The notes beneath the pieces were generated by a model. That model saw nothing but the letters and a program-made list of their open reading frames with translations. It searched no databases and was not told the DNA's origin. Source: Lentisphaeria bacterium (GTDB lineage Bacteria > Verrucomicrobiota > Lentisphaeria > Victivallales > Victivallaceae). Taken from it: a stretch of 33,087 bases of DNA. Below are positions 8,996 to 17,214 of this stretch, piece after piece. Each line of letters opens with the position of its first letter. Position 1 is the first letter of the stretch. The position numbers were made by a program, and so were the translations under genes. The stretch is from positions 1-33,087 of the forward strand of contig JAFTJQ010000085.1 in NCBI GenBank assembly GCA_017456285.1, given 5' to 3'.

Positions 8996-9013
8996 AAAAT
9001 TGCATGCAATTTT
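8996..9013. promoter_or_regulatory. Perfect 18-bp palindrome with TTGCATGCAA core
   Basis: The 18-base palindrome centred on GCATGC lies about 55 bases upstream of the propeller/LamG start. The same 10-bp core occurs at 10871-10880 upstream of the GntR gene, which makes an operator role plausible. No binding data are available. Confidence 0.35.
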
Positions 9014-9022
9014 GCTGATTAG

Positions 9023-9056
9023 AAAAATTGGAGCGGTTGGAATTAACCGCTCCAAT
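9023..9056 (-). terminator. Terminator after the pseudopilin gene
   Basis: A perfect 12-bp stem (9027-9038 with 9045-9056, loop GGAATT) is followed on the minus strand by TTTTT. It begins about 15 bases past the pseudopilin stop codon, allowing the pilin to be expressed separately from the downstream glycosidase-like gene. Confidence 0.85.
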
Positions 9057-9070
9057 AGATTTTTTAACTA

Positions 9071-9775
9071 TTAATTATTACCTGACCAGAAACCTTTTTG
9101 ATCATTAGTAATTTGTTTTTCAGGATTAACAGCTTCGACGTGACCGTCGCAAAGAAGCATATTAACATATTCGCCGTGAATCTTCCAAATATTACCACTT
9201 GAGGTGATAGCCGCTGGCATAACATAATCTGAACCGCTTCTGGTTTCGCAAAGCAGCATCATACCTGATGCGTTTTTGATACTTCCGACTTGTCTTGTTT
9301 GATAGTCATCCCAGTTGTGAACGCCTGAACCGGTAGCGAAGTTTGCTTTGTAAGCCATGTTGATACCATAGGTAAGCCACAATTTACCGCTTGCTCCCAA
9401 ATTAAAGTCACACTGATTTGCAGTGTCACGGAGAGCACGATTTGCACCGCCCGGACAGATTAATTTATTGACAGAAGAATTCTTTTTCAATTCATCAGCC
9501 GGGTCACCGCCTGCGTATGGGATAAGTTTAAGTATGTGAAGCTGGAAATTGTCCCCGGTCGCTTTTCCGCAACGAGAAGTAGTAATGTAATCATTATTGT
9601 CATTCTGATACATCATGTGGAAAGTACCGATTTGTTTTAAGTTGCTTGTACAGTTGATCGCACGGGCTTTTTCGCGAGCCTTGTTTAATGCAGGAAGCAA
9701 CATTCCTGCGAGGATTGCAATAATTGCGATGACAACCAACAGTTCAATGAGGGTGAAATAAAGTGATTTTTTCAT
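9071..9775 (-). CDS. Type II secretion pseudopilin-like protein (prepilin N-terminus, HX9DG C-terminus)
   Basis: A 234-residue protein beginning [18 protein letters not shown], a type III prepilin signal with Glu5 of the mature form and a 20-residue hydrophobic helix. The residue before Phe is Tyr, not the usual Gly. The C-terminus contains [15 protein letters not shown], which matches the HX9DG motif of a large pseudopilin family common in Lentisphaerae and Planctomycetes. It is expected in the inner membrane and periplasm, perhaps in a type II secretion or pilus-like fibre. An upstream ATG at 9817 would add a lysine-rich 14-residue piece but lacks a Shine-Dalgarno. The ATG at 9773-9775 has AAGAAAGG 8 bases ahead, so I chose it. 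The gene lies between a GntR regulator and a secreted glycosidase-like gene. Confidence 0.88.
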   Translation of the reverse strand: MKKSLYFTLIELLVVIAIIAILAGMLLPALNKAREKARAINCTSNLKQIGTFHMMYQNDNNDYITTSRCGKATGDNFQLHILKLIPYAGGDPADELKKNSSVNKLICPGGANRALRDTANQCDFNLGASGKLWLTYGINMAYKANFATGSGVHNWDDYQTRQVGSIKNASGMMLLCETRSGSDYVMPAAITSSGNIWKIHGEYVNMLLCDGHVEAVNPEKQITNDQKGFWSGNN

Positions 9776-9829
9776 TTTTTTACCTTTCTTTTTAATCTTT
9801 TCAGGTTTGTTTTTCATTTTTTTTACAAC

Positions 9830-9853
9830 TTGCAGTGACAGTTGTTACTGCAA
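9830..9853. promoter_or_regulatory. Imperfect palindrome upstream of the pseudopilin
   Basis: TTGCAGT (9830-9836) and ACTGCAA (9847-9853) are perfect inverted arms around a 10-base centre that is itself partly symmetric. The site lies 55-78 bases before the pseudopilin start, in the region where its promoter must be, and could bind a dimeric repressor such as the neighbouring GntR protein. That link is inference. Confidence 0.35.
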
Positions 9854-9982
9854 TTGCCTTAATTTGAACTTAATTGCATTTTTTTTGATTGAGTTAATTT
9901 TTTTTGTATGCTTTTTTTCCTTTCTTTTTTTGAGTTTTTATAGTTTCAGAGAGAGAGTGATAATTTATTACTCTAAACTAAA

Positions 9983-10651
9983 TTATTTACTTATTTTCTC
10001 AAGAGCCTTTCTTGCATTTGCAATGTGTTCAGAAACCTTTTTGCGGGCAAGTTTGGCATTGCCGGATTCTATGGCTTCAATTATTTCAGCATGTTCCTTG
10101 TGAATATCCCTCTGCTTTATCGGGCGTCCGCATTTTTTCAGTGCTGTTGTATAGACATTGCTTGCTGTATGGAAAATTCTTGAAAGCACGAGGTAGTTTT
10201 TAATCAACTGCTGCAACTGTTTGGAACCGCATTCATCACAAAGAAGCGTGTGAAAAAGCAGGTCATAGTGGTTGTAATCATCAGTAGTTTCAGCATTTTT
10301 TCTTAATTCATAATATTCCCATAATTTATCGGTCAAACCCTCCGGTACTCCGTTTGCAACAAGTTCATAGACTGCCAGCCCCTCAAGAACTTCACGAATT
10401 TTGAAAATATCGCACAAGTCCTCTGTGGTCATAAATGGGATGCTGAATCCTGCATTCGGAGTTGCTTCAAGTAAACCATCGCAAGTTAAAATATTTAATG
10501 CTTCACGAACGGGAGTTCGAGACACATTGTATCGCTCTGCCAAACTCTCGGCAGTAAGTTTATCTCCTGAAATGAAATTTCCTTCTTCCATATCAGTAAT
10601 CAAAGAACGACATACAAATTTTACAGTATTGCCACGTTTTTTCATAATCAT
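9983..10651 (-). CDS. GntR-family transcriptional regulator, FadR subfamily (FCD domain)
   Basis: A 222-residue regulator. Residues about 5-70 form the winged helix-turn-helix, with the family signature LTAESLAERYNVSRTPVREALNILTCDGLLE. Residues about 80-218 are an all-helical FCD ligand domain with the metal-binding pattern DLLFH, then HKEHAEIIEAIESGN and SEHIANA. FCD regulators usually sense sugar acids or other small carboxylates and repress nearby catabolic genes. It stands next to the pseudopilin and propeller/LamG genes on the same strand. Inverted repeats near its promoter and theirs suggest it may control itself and those genes, but the ligand is unknown. Met1 (ATG 10649-10651) has GAAAGAG about 11 bases ahead; Met3 is an alternative. 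Confidence 0.9.
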   Translation of the reverse strand: MIMKKRGNTVKFVCRSLITDMEEGNFISGDKLTAESLAERYNVSRTPVREALNILTCDGLLEATPNAGFSIPFMTTEDLCDIFKIREVLEGLAVYELVANGVPEGLTDKLWEYYELRKNAETTDDYNHYDLLFHTLLCDECGSKQLQQLIKNYLVLSRIFHTASNVYTTALKKCGRPIKQRDIHKEHAEIIEAIESGNAKLARKKVSEHIANARKALEKISK

Positions 10652-10702
10652 TTTGGTATATACTCTTTCGCTTTAGCAGTTACAATTACTGTTTTCACTT
10701 AT

Positions 10703-10731
10703 AGTATAGCACAAAGAATACAAAAAGTCAA
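10703..10731 (-). promoter_or_regulatory. Near-consensus sigma70 promoter of the GntR gene
   Basis: On the minus strand TTGACT (10726-10731) and TATACT (10703-10708) are exactly 17 bases apart. The leader before the ATG is about 45 bases and contains an imperfect palindrome of the form CAGT-N7-ACTG (about 10677-10691). A strong promoter with a nearby palindrome is typical of an autoregulated repressor gene. Confidence 0.7.
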
Positions 10732-10776
10732 TAGTTTTTTTGAAAAAAATGCAAATTTTTTTTGAATGTTACAATG

Positions 10777-10880
10777 GCAAATAATTTAGTTTTTAATTAT
10801 AAGATGTTAGTTGTTAATGATTTAGATTGTTTTTTATCTGTTCTGTTAATAGTTGGATAAAATAAATTATTTGCATGCAA
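10777..10880. other. Long-arm inverted repeat and TTGCATGCAA palindrome between argC and gntR
   Basis: GCAAATAATTTA (10777-10788) is repeated inverted as TAAATTATTTGC (10863-10874), 74 bases apart; next to the second copy is the palindrome TTGCATGCAA (10871-10880). An additional ATGGCAAA/TTTGCCAT pair encloses them. No ORF with coding character is present in 10732-10912. It could be a structured leader, operator pair or small RNA, or only an AT-rich coincidence. Confidence 0.3.
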
Positions 10881-10912
10881 TTAGTTGTTTGCCATAGAAA
10901 ATTAATGAAACT

Positions 10913-10945
10913 AAAAAGCAAGGGAAGCATGGTGCCATGCTTCCC
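10913..10945 (-). terminator. Terminator at the end of the argC operon
   Basis: GGGAAGCATGG (10922-10932) pairs with CCATGCTTCCC (10935-10945), perfect over 11 bases. On the minus strand it is followed by TTGCTTTTTAG. It is the second hairpin after the argC stop codon. Confidence 0.75.
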
Positions 10946-10956
10946 AAACCCTAATT

Positions 10957-10979
10957 GCAAGCAACTAAATAGTGCTTGC
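10957..10979 (-). terminator. Accessory hairpin just after argC
   Basis: GCAAGCA (10957-10963) pairs with TGCTTGC (10973-10979) around a 9-base loop, 15 bases past the argC stop codon. With the hairpin at 10922-10945 it makes a tandem terminator region. No T-run of its own. Confidence 0.45.
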
Positions 10980-10993
10980 GAGATTGTTTTTAA

Positions 10994-12022
10994 TTAGATG
11001 AGACCCATATTTTCAGGGAGTCCGAAGCGGATATTCATGCACTGAACTGCCTGACCTGAAGCCCCTTTGGTTAAGTTATCAATACAGGATGTTAAAATAA
11101 CTTTGTTGGTATGCGGATCATAGTTGAATCCGATTTCGCAGACATTAGTCATTGCAACATACTTGACTTCTGAAGTGCGTTTTGCAGGCAGAATACGGAT
11201 AAATTCTTCATTTCCGTAAGCGTCTAAAAATGCTTGTTCAACTTTTTCCAGAGTACATCCCTCCGCCGCATCAAGCAAAATAGTTGAGTTGATTCCGCGG
11301 TTAAAAGGTGCCAAGTGGGGGATGAAGTTGATTGTCACACTCTCGACTCCTGCTGCAACTGCAAGTTCCTGTTCAATTTCAGGTAAGTGGCGGTGTCCGA
11401 CCACTCCGTAAGCACGGATATTTTCGTTGCATTCAGGGAAAATGTAGGGCAAATCAACTTTTCTGCCGGCACCGGTAACTCCTGAACAGCTGACGATTGC
11501 GATATTGGTCGGCTTAACCAAGCCTGCTTTGAGAAGCACTGAAGTCGGCAGAATTGAACTGGTCGGATAGCAGCCTGCACAAGCAACCAAATCGGCAGTT
11601 TTCAATTCTTCACGATAACGCTCCGGCAAACCGTAAACTGCTTTTTTCAACAATTCCGGTGCAGGGTGGGGTACTTTGTAATACTCCTCGTATTTGGCGG
11701 TACTGCGAAGTCTGAAATCCGCACTGATGTCAAAAACTTTGATTCCTGCGTTTAAAAGCGGAATTGCAAATTCAGTTGCAGTTCCGTGCGGCAATGCCAA
11801 AATAGCGGCATCGCATTTGCCTTTTAATGACTCCACATCGGGAGCGACAAAGGTCAAGTTTGAATTGGTGAATCGCGGGAAAACCTTGCTGATTGGTTCG
11901 CCTGCATTTTTTCTTGAGGTGATTGCTACAATTTCGCACATCGGGTGACGGGTTAAAATTCTCAATAATTCCTCACCTGCGTAACCTGACGCACCGAAAA
12001 TTGCTACTCTGATTTTTTCCAT
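10994..12022 (-). CDS. argC: N-acetyl-gamma-glutamyl-phosphate reductase
   Basis: A 342-residue cytoplasmic enzyme that reduces N-acetylglutamyl phosphate to the semialdehyde with NADPH, third step of arginine and ornithine synthesis. The nucleotide-binding loop GASGYAG is at 10-16. AGCYPTS holds the catalytic Cys151, GHRHLPEI (209-216) the catalytic His region, and KGASGQAVQ lies near the C-terminus. Length and motif order match standard ArgC. AAGGAG lies 7 bases before the ATG. It is the last gene of the five-gene unit, 34 bases after the flavoprotein gene. No other arginine gene is in the window, so the pathway is split in this genome. Confidence 0.97.
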   Translation of the reverse strand: MEKIRVAIFGASGYAGEELLRILTRHPMCEIVAITSRKNAGEPISKVFPRFTNSNLTFVAPDVESLKGKCDAAILALPHGTATEFAIPLLNAGIKVFDISADFRLRSTAKYEEYYKVPHPAPELLKKAVYGLPERYREELKTADLVACAGCYPTSSILPTSVLLKAGLVKPTNIAIVSCSGVTGAGRKVDLPYIFPECNENIRAYGVVGHRHLPEIEQELAVAAGVESVTINFIPHLAPFNRGINSTILLDAAEGCTLEKVEQAFLDAYGNEEFIRILPAKRTSEVKYVAMTNVCEIGFNYDPHTNKVILTSCIDNLTKGASGQAVQCMNIRFGLPENMGLI

Positions 12023-12056
12023 TTTTTTCTCCTTAAATTGTATGTTTTATATGAAA

Positions 12057-13661
12057 TTATCGTATTAACTCAACTATTTTTTTTGCCAATTTAATGCCGT
12101 CGATTGCCGCCGACATGATACCGCCTGCACAGCCTGCACCCTCTCCGCCGATGAAAAGATTGGTAACTGAACTCATCAAAGTTGTTTCATCACGCAGGAA
12201 TCGTGCGGGGCTTGAGACACAAGTTTCAATACCGTGTAATTGCCCCTCTTTGATAAAACCGGGACATTTTTTATCAAAATCCTTTAACGCATAAGCAAGT
12301 GAATTATAGAGTTCTTCACTTAAAAGTTTGTCAATTCTGCCGGATGTAATTCCGGTTTGAGCAGAACTCTCCTCACGGCACAAACCCTCACGTTTATTCA
12401 AAAATGCCTCCGCACTTTGACCGACAATGGTGTAATTTTCATTTCCGCTCAAAAATGCCGCTTTTTCGTATTTTGTCAAGAATTTATACGCTGCCTCAAG
12501 TGTGCCGAAGCGGTCGCCGTCAATGGTCATTATCAAGCAGGAATTAGCAAATTTGCCGTCACGAGCATGGCGGCTCATGCCATTAGTTGTCAATTGCCCT
12601 TTCCACGCTGAAGCCATTACAATTTCGCCCCCCGGACACATGCAAAAAGAGCTGACTCCCAGAATTTTATCCTGATTATTTGCAGGGAGTTTGGAGACAA
12701 AATTATACTCTGCTGCACCCAGAGAATCAAATCGCTTCATCAATCGGTATTGGTGGCGGTCAATTAATAGTTGAGGGTGTTCAATTCGGCAGCCGATTTG
12801 AAAACTTTTGAGTTTATATTTGACCCCTTTTTTCGCTAATTCCAAGGTTAATTCACGCCCCCCGAGTCCGTGGGCAAGCAGTACATAATCTCCTTCAATT
12901 ATTGAACCGTCGCTTAAAATTACCCCCTTTACTTGATTATTTTCAGTTTTTATAGACACAACTTTTTTGCCGAAAGCAAATTCTCCGCCGAGTTCTTCGA
13001 TTTTTTTACGAAGATTTTTAGCAATTTCGGGGAGTTTATCAGATCCCAAGTGGGGGCGTTTCAAGTAAATTGTATCGGGGGACGCTCCGCAATCGACAAA
13101 AGTTTTCAGTATGTAGTTACTGCTTTTATCTTTAGTTCGAGTGTATAATTTGCCGTCAGAGAAAGTGCCTGCACCGCCTTCGCCGATTAGGAGGTTGCTT
13201 TCGGTATTCAGTTCTCTATCTCTTAAAAATTTCTCCCAGTCTTTTGCTCTGGTATCCACATCAAATCCGCGGTCGATAATTTGTACTTTGACCCCTGCTT
13301 CTGCAAGTGCCAATGCCCCGAAAATCCCGGCAGGGCCGCTGCCGACAACAATAGCTTTTGCCGAATTTTTAACTTTCGGAATTTCCAAAGATGGTGCGTA
13401 TTTTTCCCAAACGGTATTGTCACTGATTACTTCTGCTCTGCTTGAATCGAATTTGCAATTATCCGCAACTTCCGCAAAAATCGAATAGACAAATTGAGGT
13501 GTTCCCCGTCTGGCGTCAACTGATTTGCTGTTGATTAAATAACGCTTGAAATTTGCTTTGTCGATTCTCAGATACTTGATAAGCGGCTCCTCAAGCATTT
13601 CATCAATGTCAATTGGAACTGTCGCCGAATCAAGCAAAAAATTATTCGCTTTTATCCACAT
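12057..13661 (-). CDS. FAD-dependent dehydrogenase-like flavoprotein (COG2509 type)
   Basis: A 534-residue protein of the conserved but poorly characterised NAD/FAD-utilising dehydrogenase family. A small N-terminal domain (1-90) contains the SKSVDARRGTPQFVYSI block typical of this family. The dinucleotide-binding loop VVGSGPAGIFGALALAEAG is at about 106-124. GEGGAGTFSDGKLYTRT (about 160-176) and a C-terminal IGGEGAGCAGGIMSAAIDG complete the FAD site. The substrate is unknown. AAAGGAG lies 9 bases before the ATG. It is co-transcribed between the LptF/G-like permease gene (27 bases apart) and argC, but nothing in that arrangement identifies its reaction. Confidence 0.88.
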   Translation of the reverse strand: MWIKANNFLLDSATVPIDIDEMLEEPLIKYLRIDKANFKRYLINSKSVDARRGTPQFVYSIFAEVADNCKFDSSRAEVISDNTVWEKYAPSLEIPKVKNSAKAIVVGSGPAGIFGALALAEAGVKVQIIDRGFDVDTRAKDWEKFLRDRELNTESNLLIGEGGAGTFSDGKLYTRTKDKSSNYILKTFVDCGASPDTIYLKRPHLGSDKLPEIAKNLRKKIEELGGEFAFGKKVVSIKTENNQVKGVILSDGSIIEGDYVLLAHGLGGRELTLELAKKGVKYKLKSFQIGCRIEHPQLLIDRHQYRLMKRFDSLGAAEYNFVSKLPANNQDKILGVSSFCMCPGGEIVMASAWKGQLTTNGMSRHARDGKFANSCLIMTIDGDRFGTLEAAYKFLTKYEKAAFLSGNENYTIVGQSAEAFLNKREGLCREESSAQTGITSGRIDKLLSEELYNSLAYALKDFDKKCPGFIKEGQLHGIETCVSSPARFLRDETTLMSSVTNLFIGGEGAGCAGGIMSAAIDGIKLAKKIVELIR

Positions 13662-13688
13662 GAGGTAAAACTCCTTTATTCGGCATTA

Positions 13689-14918
13689 TCAGCATTGACT
13701 GTTTTTGACTTTGTAGTACCCGTATATCATGAAGCATATTGTCGGACCGAGTCCGGCAATAATCGGCGGCAGTGTTCCTTGCTTACCCATAATAAGTCCG
13801 ACATTGGCAACGATCATAAAGCCGATAACTACCCCGATTGCACTGATGATTGCCAGCATGATCCCGGAACGCTCTCCTTTGGTTGCCAAAGGTATGCCGA
13901 TCAGGGCGGCTAAAAAGCATGACCACGGCAAGGCTAAACGATAGAAAAACAGCGTCCAATAGACATTTTTTATCTTTTTAGACATGTTTTCTGATTTAAG
14001 CAATATATCCAAAATAATCCAACTCGGCAAATCTTCCTCCTCTTGAATTGCATTAAAAATATCATCAGGAGTTTCAGTGATTGCTGATTTGTCAAATGTT
14101 AATACCGGAAAAGTTTTAGATTCGTAGGGCAATAAACCGGTGTTGTTGTATTCGGTCTTTGTTACATCGGTAAAATACCAACCGTGATCGGCTACATATC
14201 TGGCATGTTTAGCATTGATATCATACTCCAAAGTCCCATCAGGTCGATAATATTTCAAGATAACATTTTCATGCAGTGCTTTTCGGTCAAAAACTTGAAA
14301 AAACCACGTTCTGCGACCATTGTTGCTGCGGAATGCCAACTGCTTTTTGGTTGTTACATCTACGATTTTTGCATTGGGTGTTTTTTTTGCATTAAAATTC
14401 GCATCGGCTTGTTTTTTTATTGTTTCTGCTGTGATTTTTGCGGTAGGAATCAGGTATTCATTGAGGCTGATATTGATAAAAGTCACTAAAAGCCCGATTA
14501 GTAAAATCGGACATCCGCAGCGAATTAATGATATTCCTGAAGCCCGCATAGCGGTAATTTCCTGGTATTTCCCCAAACTTGCCATTGTCCAAATACAACT
14601 TAAAAGCATGCAAATCGGCAGAATAAATTTGATATTTTCGGGTAATTTCAAAAAGAAGTAAGCAGTTGTGACACCCACTGAAGCTTCGTTCTCCATAAAG
14701 TCACCGAAACTGTCAAAAACTTCTCCCATAATAAAGCCGAAGTCGAAAACTAACAGCAAAATACTGAATTTAATCAGAAAATCATGCAGAATATATTTAT
14801 CTAAAATCGGCAAAACCCCCTTTCTGCGAGGCATGGTGCTTATTTTTGAAATTGCTTTTTTATCGTACAGATTGATTTTTAAAAGCTCTTTAATTTTTTT
14901 AATACAATTTAATTTCAT
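13689..14918 (-). CDS. LptF/LptG-family lipopolysaccharide export permease
   Basis: A 409-residue inner-membrane protein of the YjgP/YjgQ family. Six membrane spans are expected. Three follow ILDKYILHDFL (about 37-47), including the LPICMLLSCIWTMASLGKYQEITAMRASG block typical of the family. A periplasmic beta-jellyroll of about 150 residues follows, and three spans at the C-terminus begin after SKKIKNVYWTLFFYRLALPW. With LptB and LptC it would move lipopolysaccharide from the inner membrane to the periplasmic bridge, which implies a Gram-negative envelope. Only one paralogue is in this window, and LptF versus LptG cannot be decided. It starts 40 bases after the YhaN-like gene; the first 28 residues are an unusual lysine-rich extension, and Met29 is an alternative start without a Shine-Dalgarno. 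Confidence 0.87.
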   Translation of the reverse strand: MKLNCIKKIKELLKINLYDKKAISKISTMPRRKGVLPILDKYILHDFLIKFSILLLVFDFGFIMGEVFDSFGDFMENEASVGVTTAYFFLKLPENIKFILPICMLLSCIWTMASLGKYQEITAMRASGISLIRCGCPILLIGLLVTFINISLNEYLIPTAKITAETIKKQADANFNAKKTPNAKIVDVTTKKQLAFRSNNGRRTWFFQVFDRKALHENVILKYYRPDGTLEYDINAKHARYVADHGWYFTDVTKTEYNNTGLLPYESKTFPVLTFDKSAITETPDDIFNAIQEEEDLPSWIILDILLKSENMSKKIKNVYWTLFFYRLALPWSCFLAALIGIPLATKGERSGIMLAIISAIGVVIGFMIVANVGLIMGKQGTLPPIIAGLGPTICFMIYGYYKVKNSQC

Positions 14919-14958
14919 ATTTCACTCTGATTACAAATTTATTTACACTCTCTATAAC

Positions 14959-17214
14959 TTACCCCTTTTTAGGCTCATTTGCAAGTTTGAAAAGTAAAAC
15001 TTGCCGATTTTTTGCGAAATTTTTTACAATTTCCGTCATCCTGTCACGTCTTTGGTAGTCGAAGTTCACAAAAACATCGTCTAAAATAAGCGGTAAAGGC
15101 TCAAAACTTTTTTCAATATAATCAATTAAACTTAACCGCATTGCCAAAAGCAATTGCTCACGACTGCCGGTGCTTAATTCAGGAAGTTTCCGCTCGTAAT
15201 TATCTTTAGTTACGCAAATAATTTCTCCATTGGCAAGTGATTTTTTGATCCTGACATAGCGATTGCCGGAGATGCCGGCAAAATATTCTGCCGCTTTGGT
15301 GATAATTTCTCCCTGATGCTCTTTCTCAAACTTTTCAATTCCCTCTCGGATGTAGTATAAACTTAATTGTAAACTCAAATAATTGTCAGTCATCTGCTTG
15401 AATTGGTTTTTTAAAACCGACAAGTCATTTTTTACAATTTCCAAATCGCTGCTATTCATAAGTTCGTGATACTCATTTCTTTTAATTGCCGTTTGGGAAT
15501 TTATTTTGAAAACCGCAAGTCTCATCTCCTGTAATTTTTGCTCATCGGCATTTTGAAGATTTAATTTTTCCAATATCGGCAGTAATTTGCCGACTTCTGC
15601 TTCCAGATTTTTTAATTGTTCAGTTGCAATTTCTATCGTTTCCGCCAAACTTTTGCGACGCAAAACAATTTCACGATTATTTTTTAATTCACGCTTCAAC
15701 AGTTCAATTATTTCAGCGTATTTTTTGTCTGAATCGAACTTAACTGCTAATTTTTCACAAAGTTGCTTTACTTCAGCATCCATATCGTCAATTCGGGTAA
15801 TTTTCTGGCGGTAATCGGCTTTGATTACGGCTAATTTCTCACGGTCTTTTGAGATTTTTTTTGCCTCGGCGAAGCGATTGACTGCTCCGCTGATAGTGTT
15901 GTATTCTTGATTAAGCTCGAAATTGGTAATGAAATCAGCAAATTCCGCATTTAATTTTTCCAAATTATCAGTCGGATGCATTTTCATAATTTTCTGCAGC
16001 AGTATCTTCGCAATTATCAGCAAAGTAAAAATCACCGTTGAACTGATCATTGTGATTTTTCCATGCTCTGCATTGCCGAAATTAAACATCAGAAATCCGC
16101 CTAAAATTCCGATAATCATAAAAAATGTCAGCATGTGGATAATTGAAAAAATCTGATTGCGGCTCCCGATTAAGCGGCTATTGTAATCACCTGCTTCCCG
16201 GTCATGTTTCTCTGCAGTTTCTTCACGGATGCCGAAGTCCATAAGTTGATGTTGAAATTTGTCATTATCGATTAATTTTATTAACTCATTATCGGAACTT
16301 TTTAATTCTTTTTCCAGAGTTTCAACTTCAATTTTGCTTACGAGCAAGTTATTATGATACTCCTGATAAAGCAGCAGACTCTGTGATAAGTTTTCAATCT
16401 CCTTCTCGTGATTCAAAAACTCCTGCTTGAATGACATCTGATTTAATCTATCGGTCATCTCCTGAATTTTTGTCTGCTGTTCAGCGATTTTCTGCTTTAA
16501 TTCGAGGTGCTTGCCTAAAATGGTTTTATGCTCGTTAAGTAATTGAAATTCTTTTTCCAATTCGGCAATTTCCAAGTCAAGTTTCTCTGATTGGCGTAAT
16601 TTCTGCTCCAGTGCTTCAAACTCTTGCTGTTTCGATTTTAACAGCTCATAGTTGCGGAGCAGCTCCTGTGAACGACCCGCAGGTAAAAAAAGTTTATCTG
16701 ATTGTTCGGAAATTTTTTTGATTAAACCATTAATATCAATACTTCCTGAAGCATAATTCATCCCGTATAGACGGCGGCTGATCGCATTGTCCTGCTCCTC
16801 TAATACTCCGCCCCTTGCCAATTGAGCCAGAGTTAAAGCGTAAATTTCCCGATAGAAATTTTCGTCGATGTGGAAAATTTCCTCTGCATTTAATTCCTCT
16901 TTGGTTCGGTTATCAAAAATTGTAAAACGGCTTTTTTTGTTTTTGCCGAGCCGCTCAATAACTACTTCACGCCCGTCGGTAAGTTCGCAAATTAAGCGTC
17001 CGCCGTAATTGACATCATCGCAGGCGGCAGGGTAGGGATTTAAGCCTCGCCGCTTGTCCGGGAATCCGTAAAAAATTCGAGTTACAAATTCAGCAATAGT
17101 GCTTTTCCCAAATTCATTAAGCCCGGCAACTTCATTGATTCCGCAACTCAAATTCTCAAGTTTGAAGTTTGAGAAGTGGCCGAAATTATCGATTTGAATT
17201 TCTTTAATAATCAT
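14959..17214 (-). CDS. YhaN/SbcC-like ATPase with transmembrane segments inside the coiled coil
   Basis: A 751-residue SMC-like ATPase. The N-terminal half has Walker A GLNEFGKST (31-39). Residues about 180-345 are coiled coil. Two hydrophobic helices at about 357-378 and 387-406 sit where Rad50/SbcC proteins have a zinc hook. The returning coiled coil spans about 410-640. The ABC signature LSTGSREQLLLAMRL and Walker B LPLILDDVFVNFD are near the C-terminus. This layout matches the YhaN family, partner of the YhaO nuclease in DNA end processing, with the coiled-coil tip placed in the membrane. The start codon overlaps the stop codon of the phosphoesterase gene by one base (TAATG), so the two proteins are probably made together. 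Confidence 0.88.
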   Translation of the reverse strand: MIIKEIQIDNFGHFSNFKLENLSCGINEVAGLNEFGKSTIAEFVTRIFYGFPDKRRGLNPYPAACDDVNYGGRLICELTDGREVVIERLGKNKKSRFTIFDNRTKEELNAEEIFHIDENFYREIYALTLAQLARGGVLEEQDNAISRRLYGMNYASGSIDINGLIKKISEQSDKLFLPAGRSQELLRNYELLKSKQQEFEALEQKLRQSEKLDLEIAELEKEFQLLNEHKTILGKHLELKQKIAEQQTKIQEMTDRLNQMSFKQEFLNHEKEIENLSQSLLLYQEYHNNLLVSKIEVETLEKELKSSDNELIKLIDNDKFQHQLMDFGIREETAEKHDREAGDYNSRLIGSRNQIFSIIHMLTFFMIIGILGGFLMFNFGNAEHGKITMISSTVIFTLLIIAKILLQKIMKMHPTDNLEKLNAEFADFITNFELNQEYNTISGAVNRFAEAKKISKDREKLAVIKADYRQKITRIDDMDAEVKQLCEKLAVKFDSDKKYAEIIELLKRELKNNREIVLRRKSLAETIEIATEQLKNLEAEVGKLLPILEKLNLQNADEQKLQEMRLAVFKINSQTAIKRNEYHELMNSSDLEIVKNDLSVLKNQFKQMTDNYLSLQLSLYYIREGIEKFEKEHQGEIITKAAEYFAGISGNRYVRIKKSLANGEIICVTKDNYERKLPELSTGSREQLLLAMRLSLIDYIEKSFEPLPLILDDVFVNFDYQRRDRMTEIVKNFAKNRQVLLFKLANEPKKG

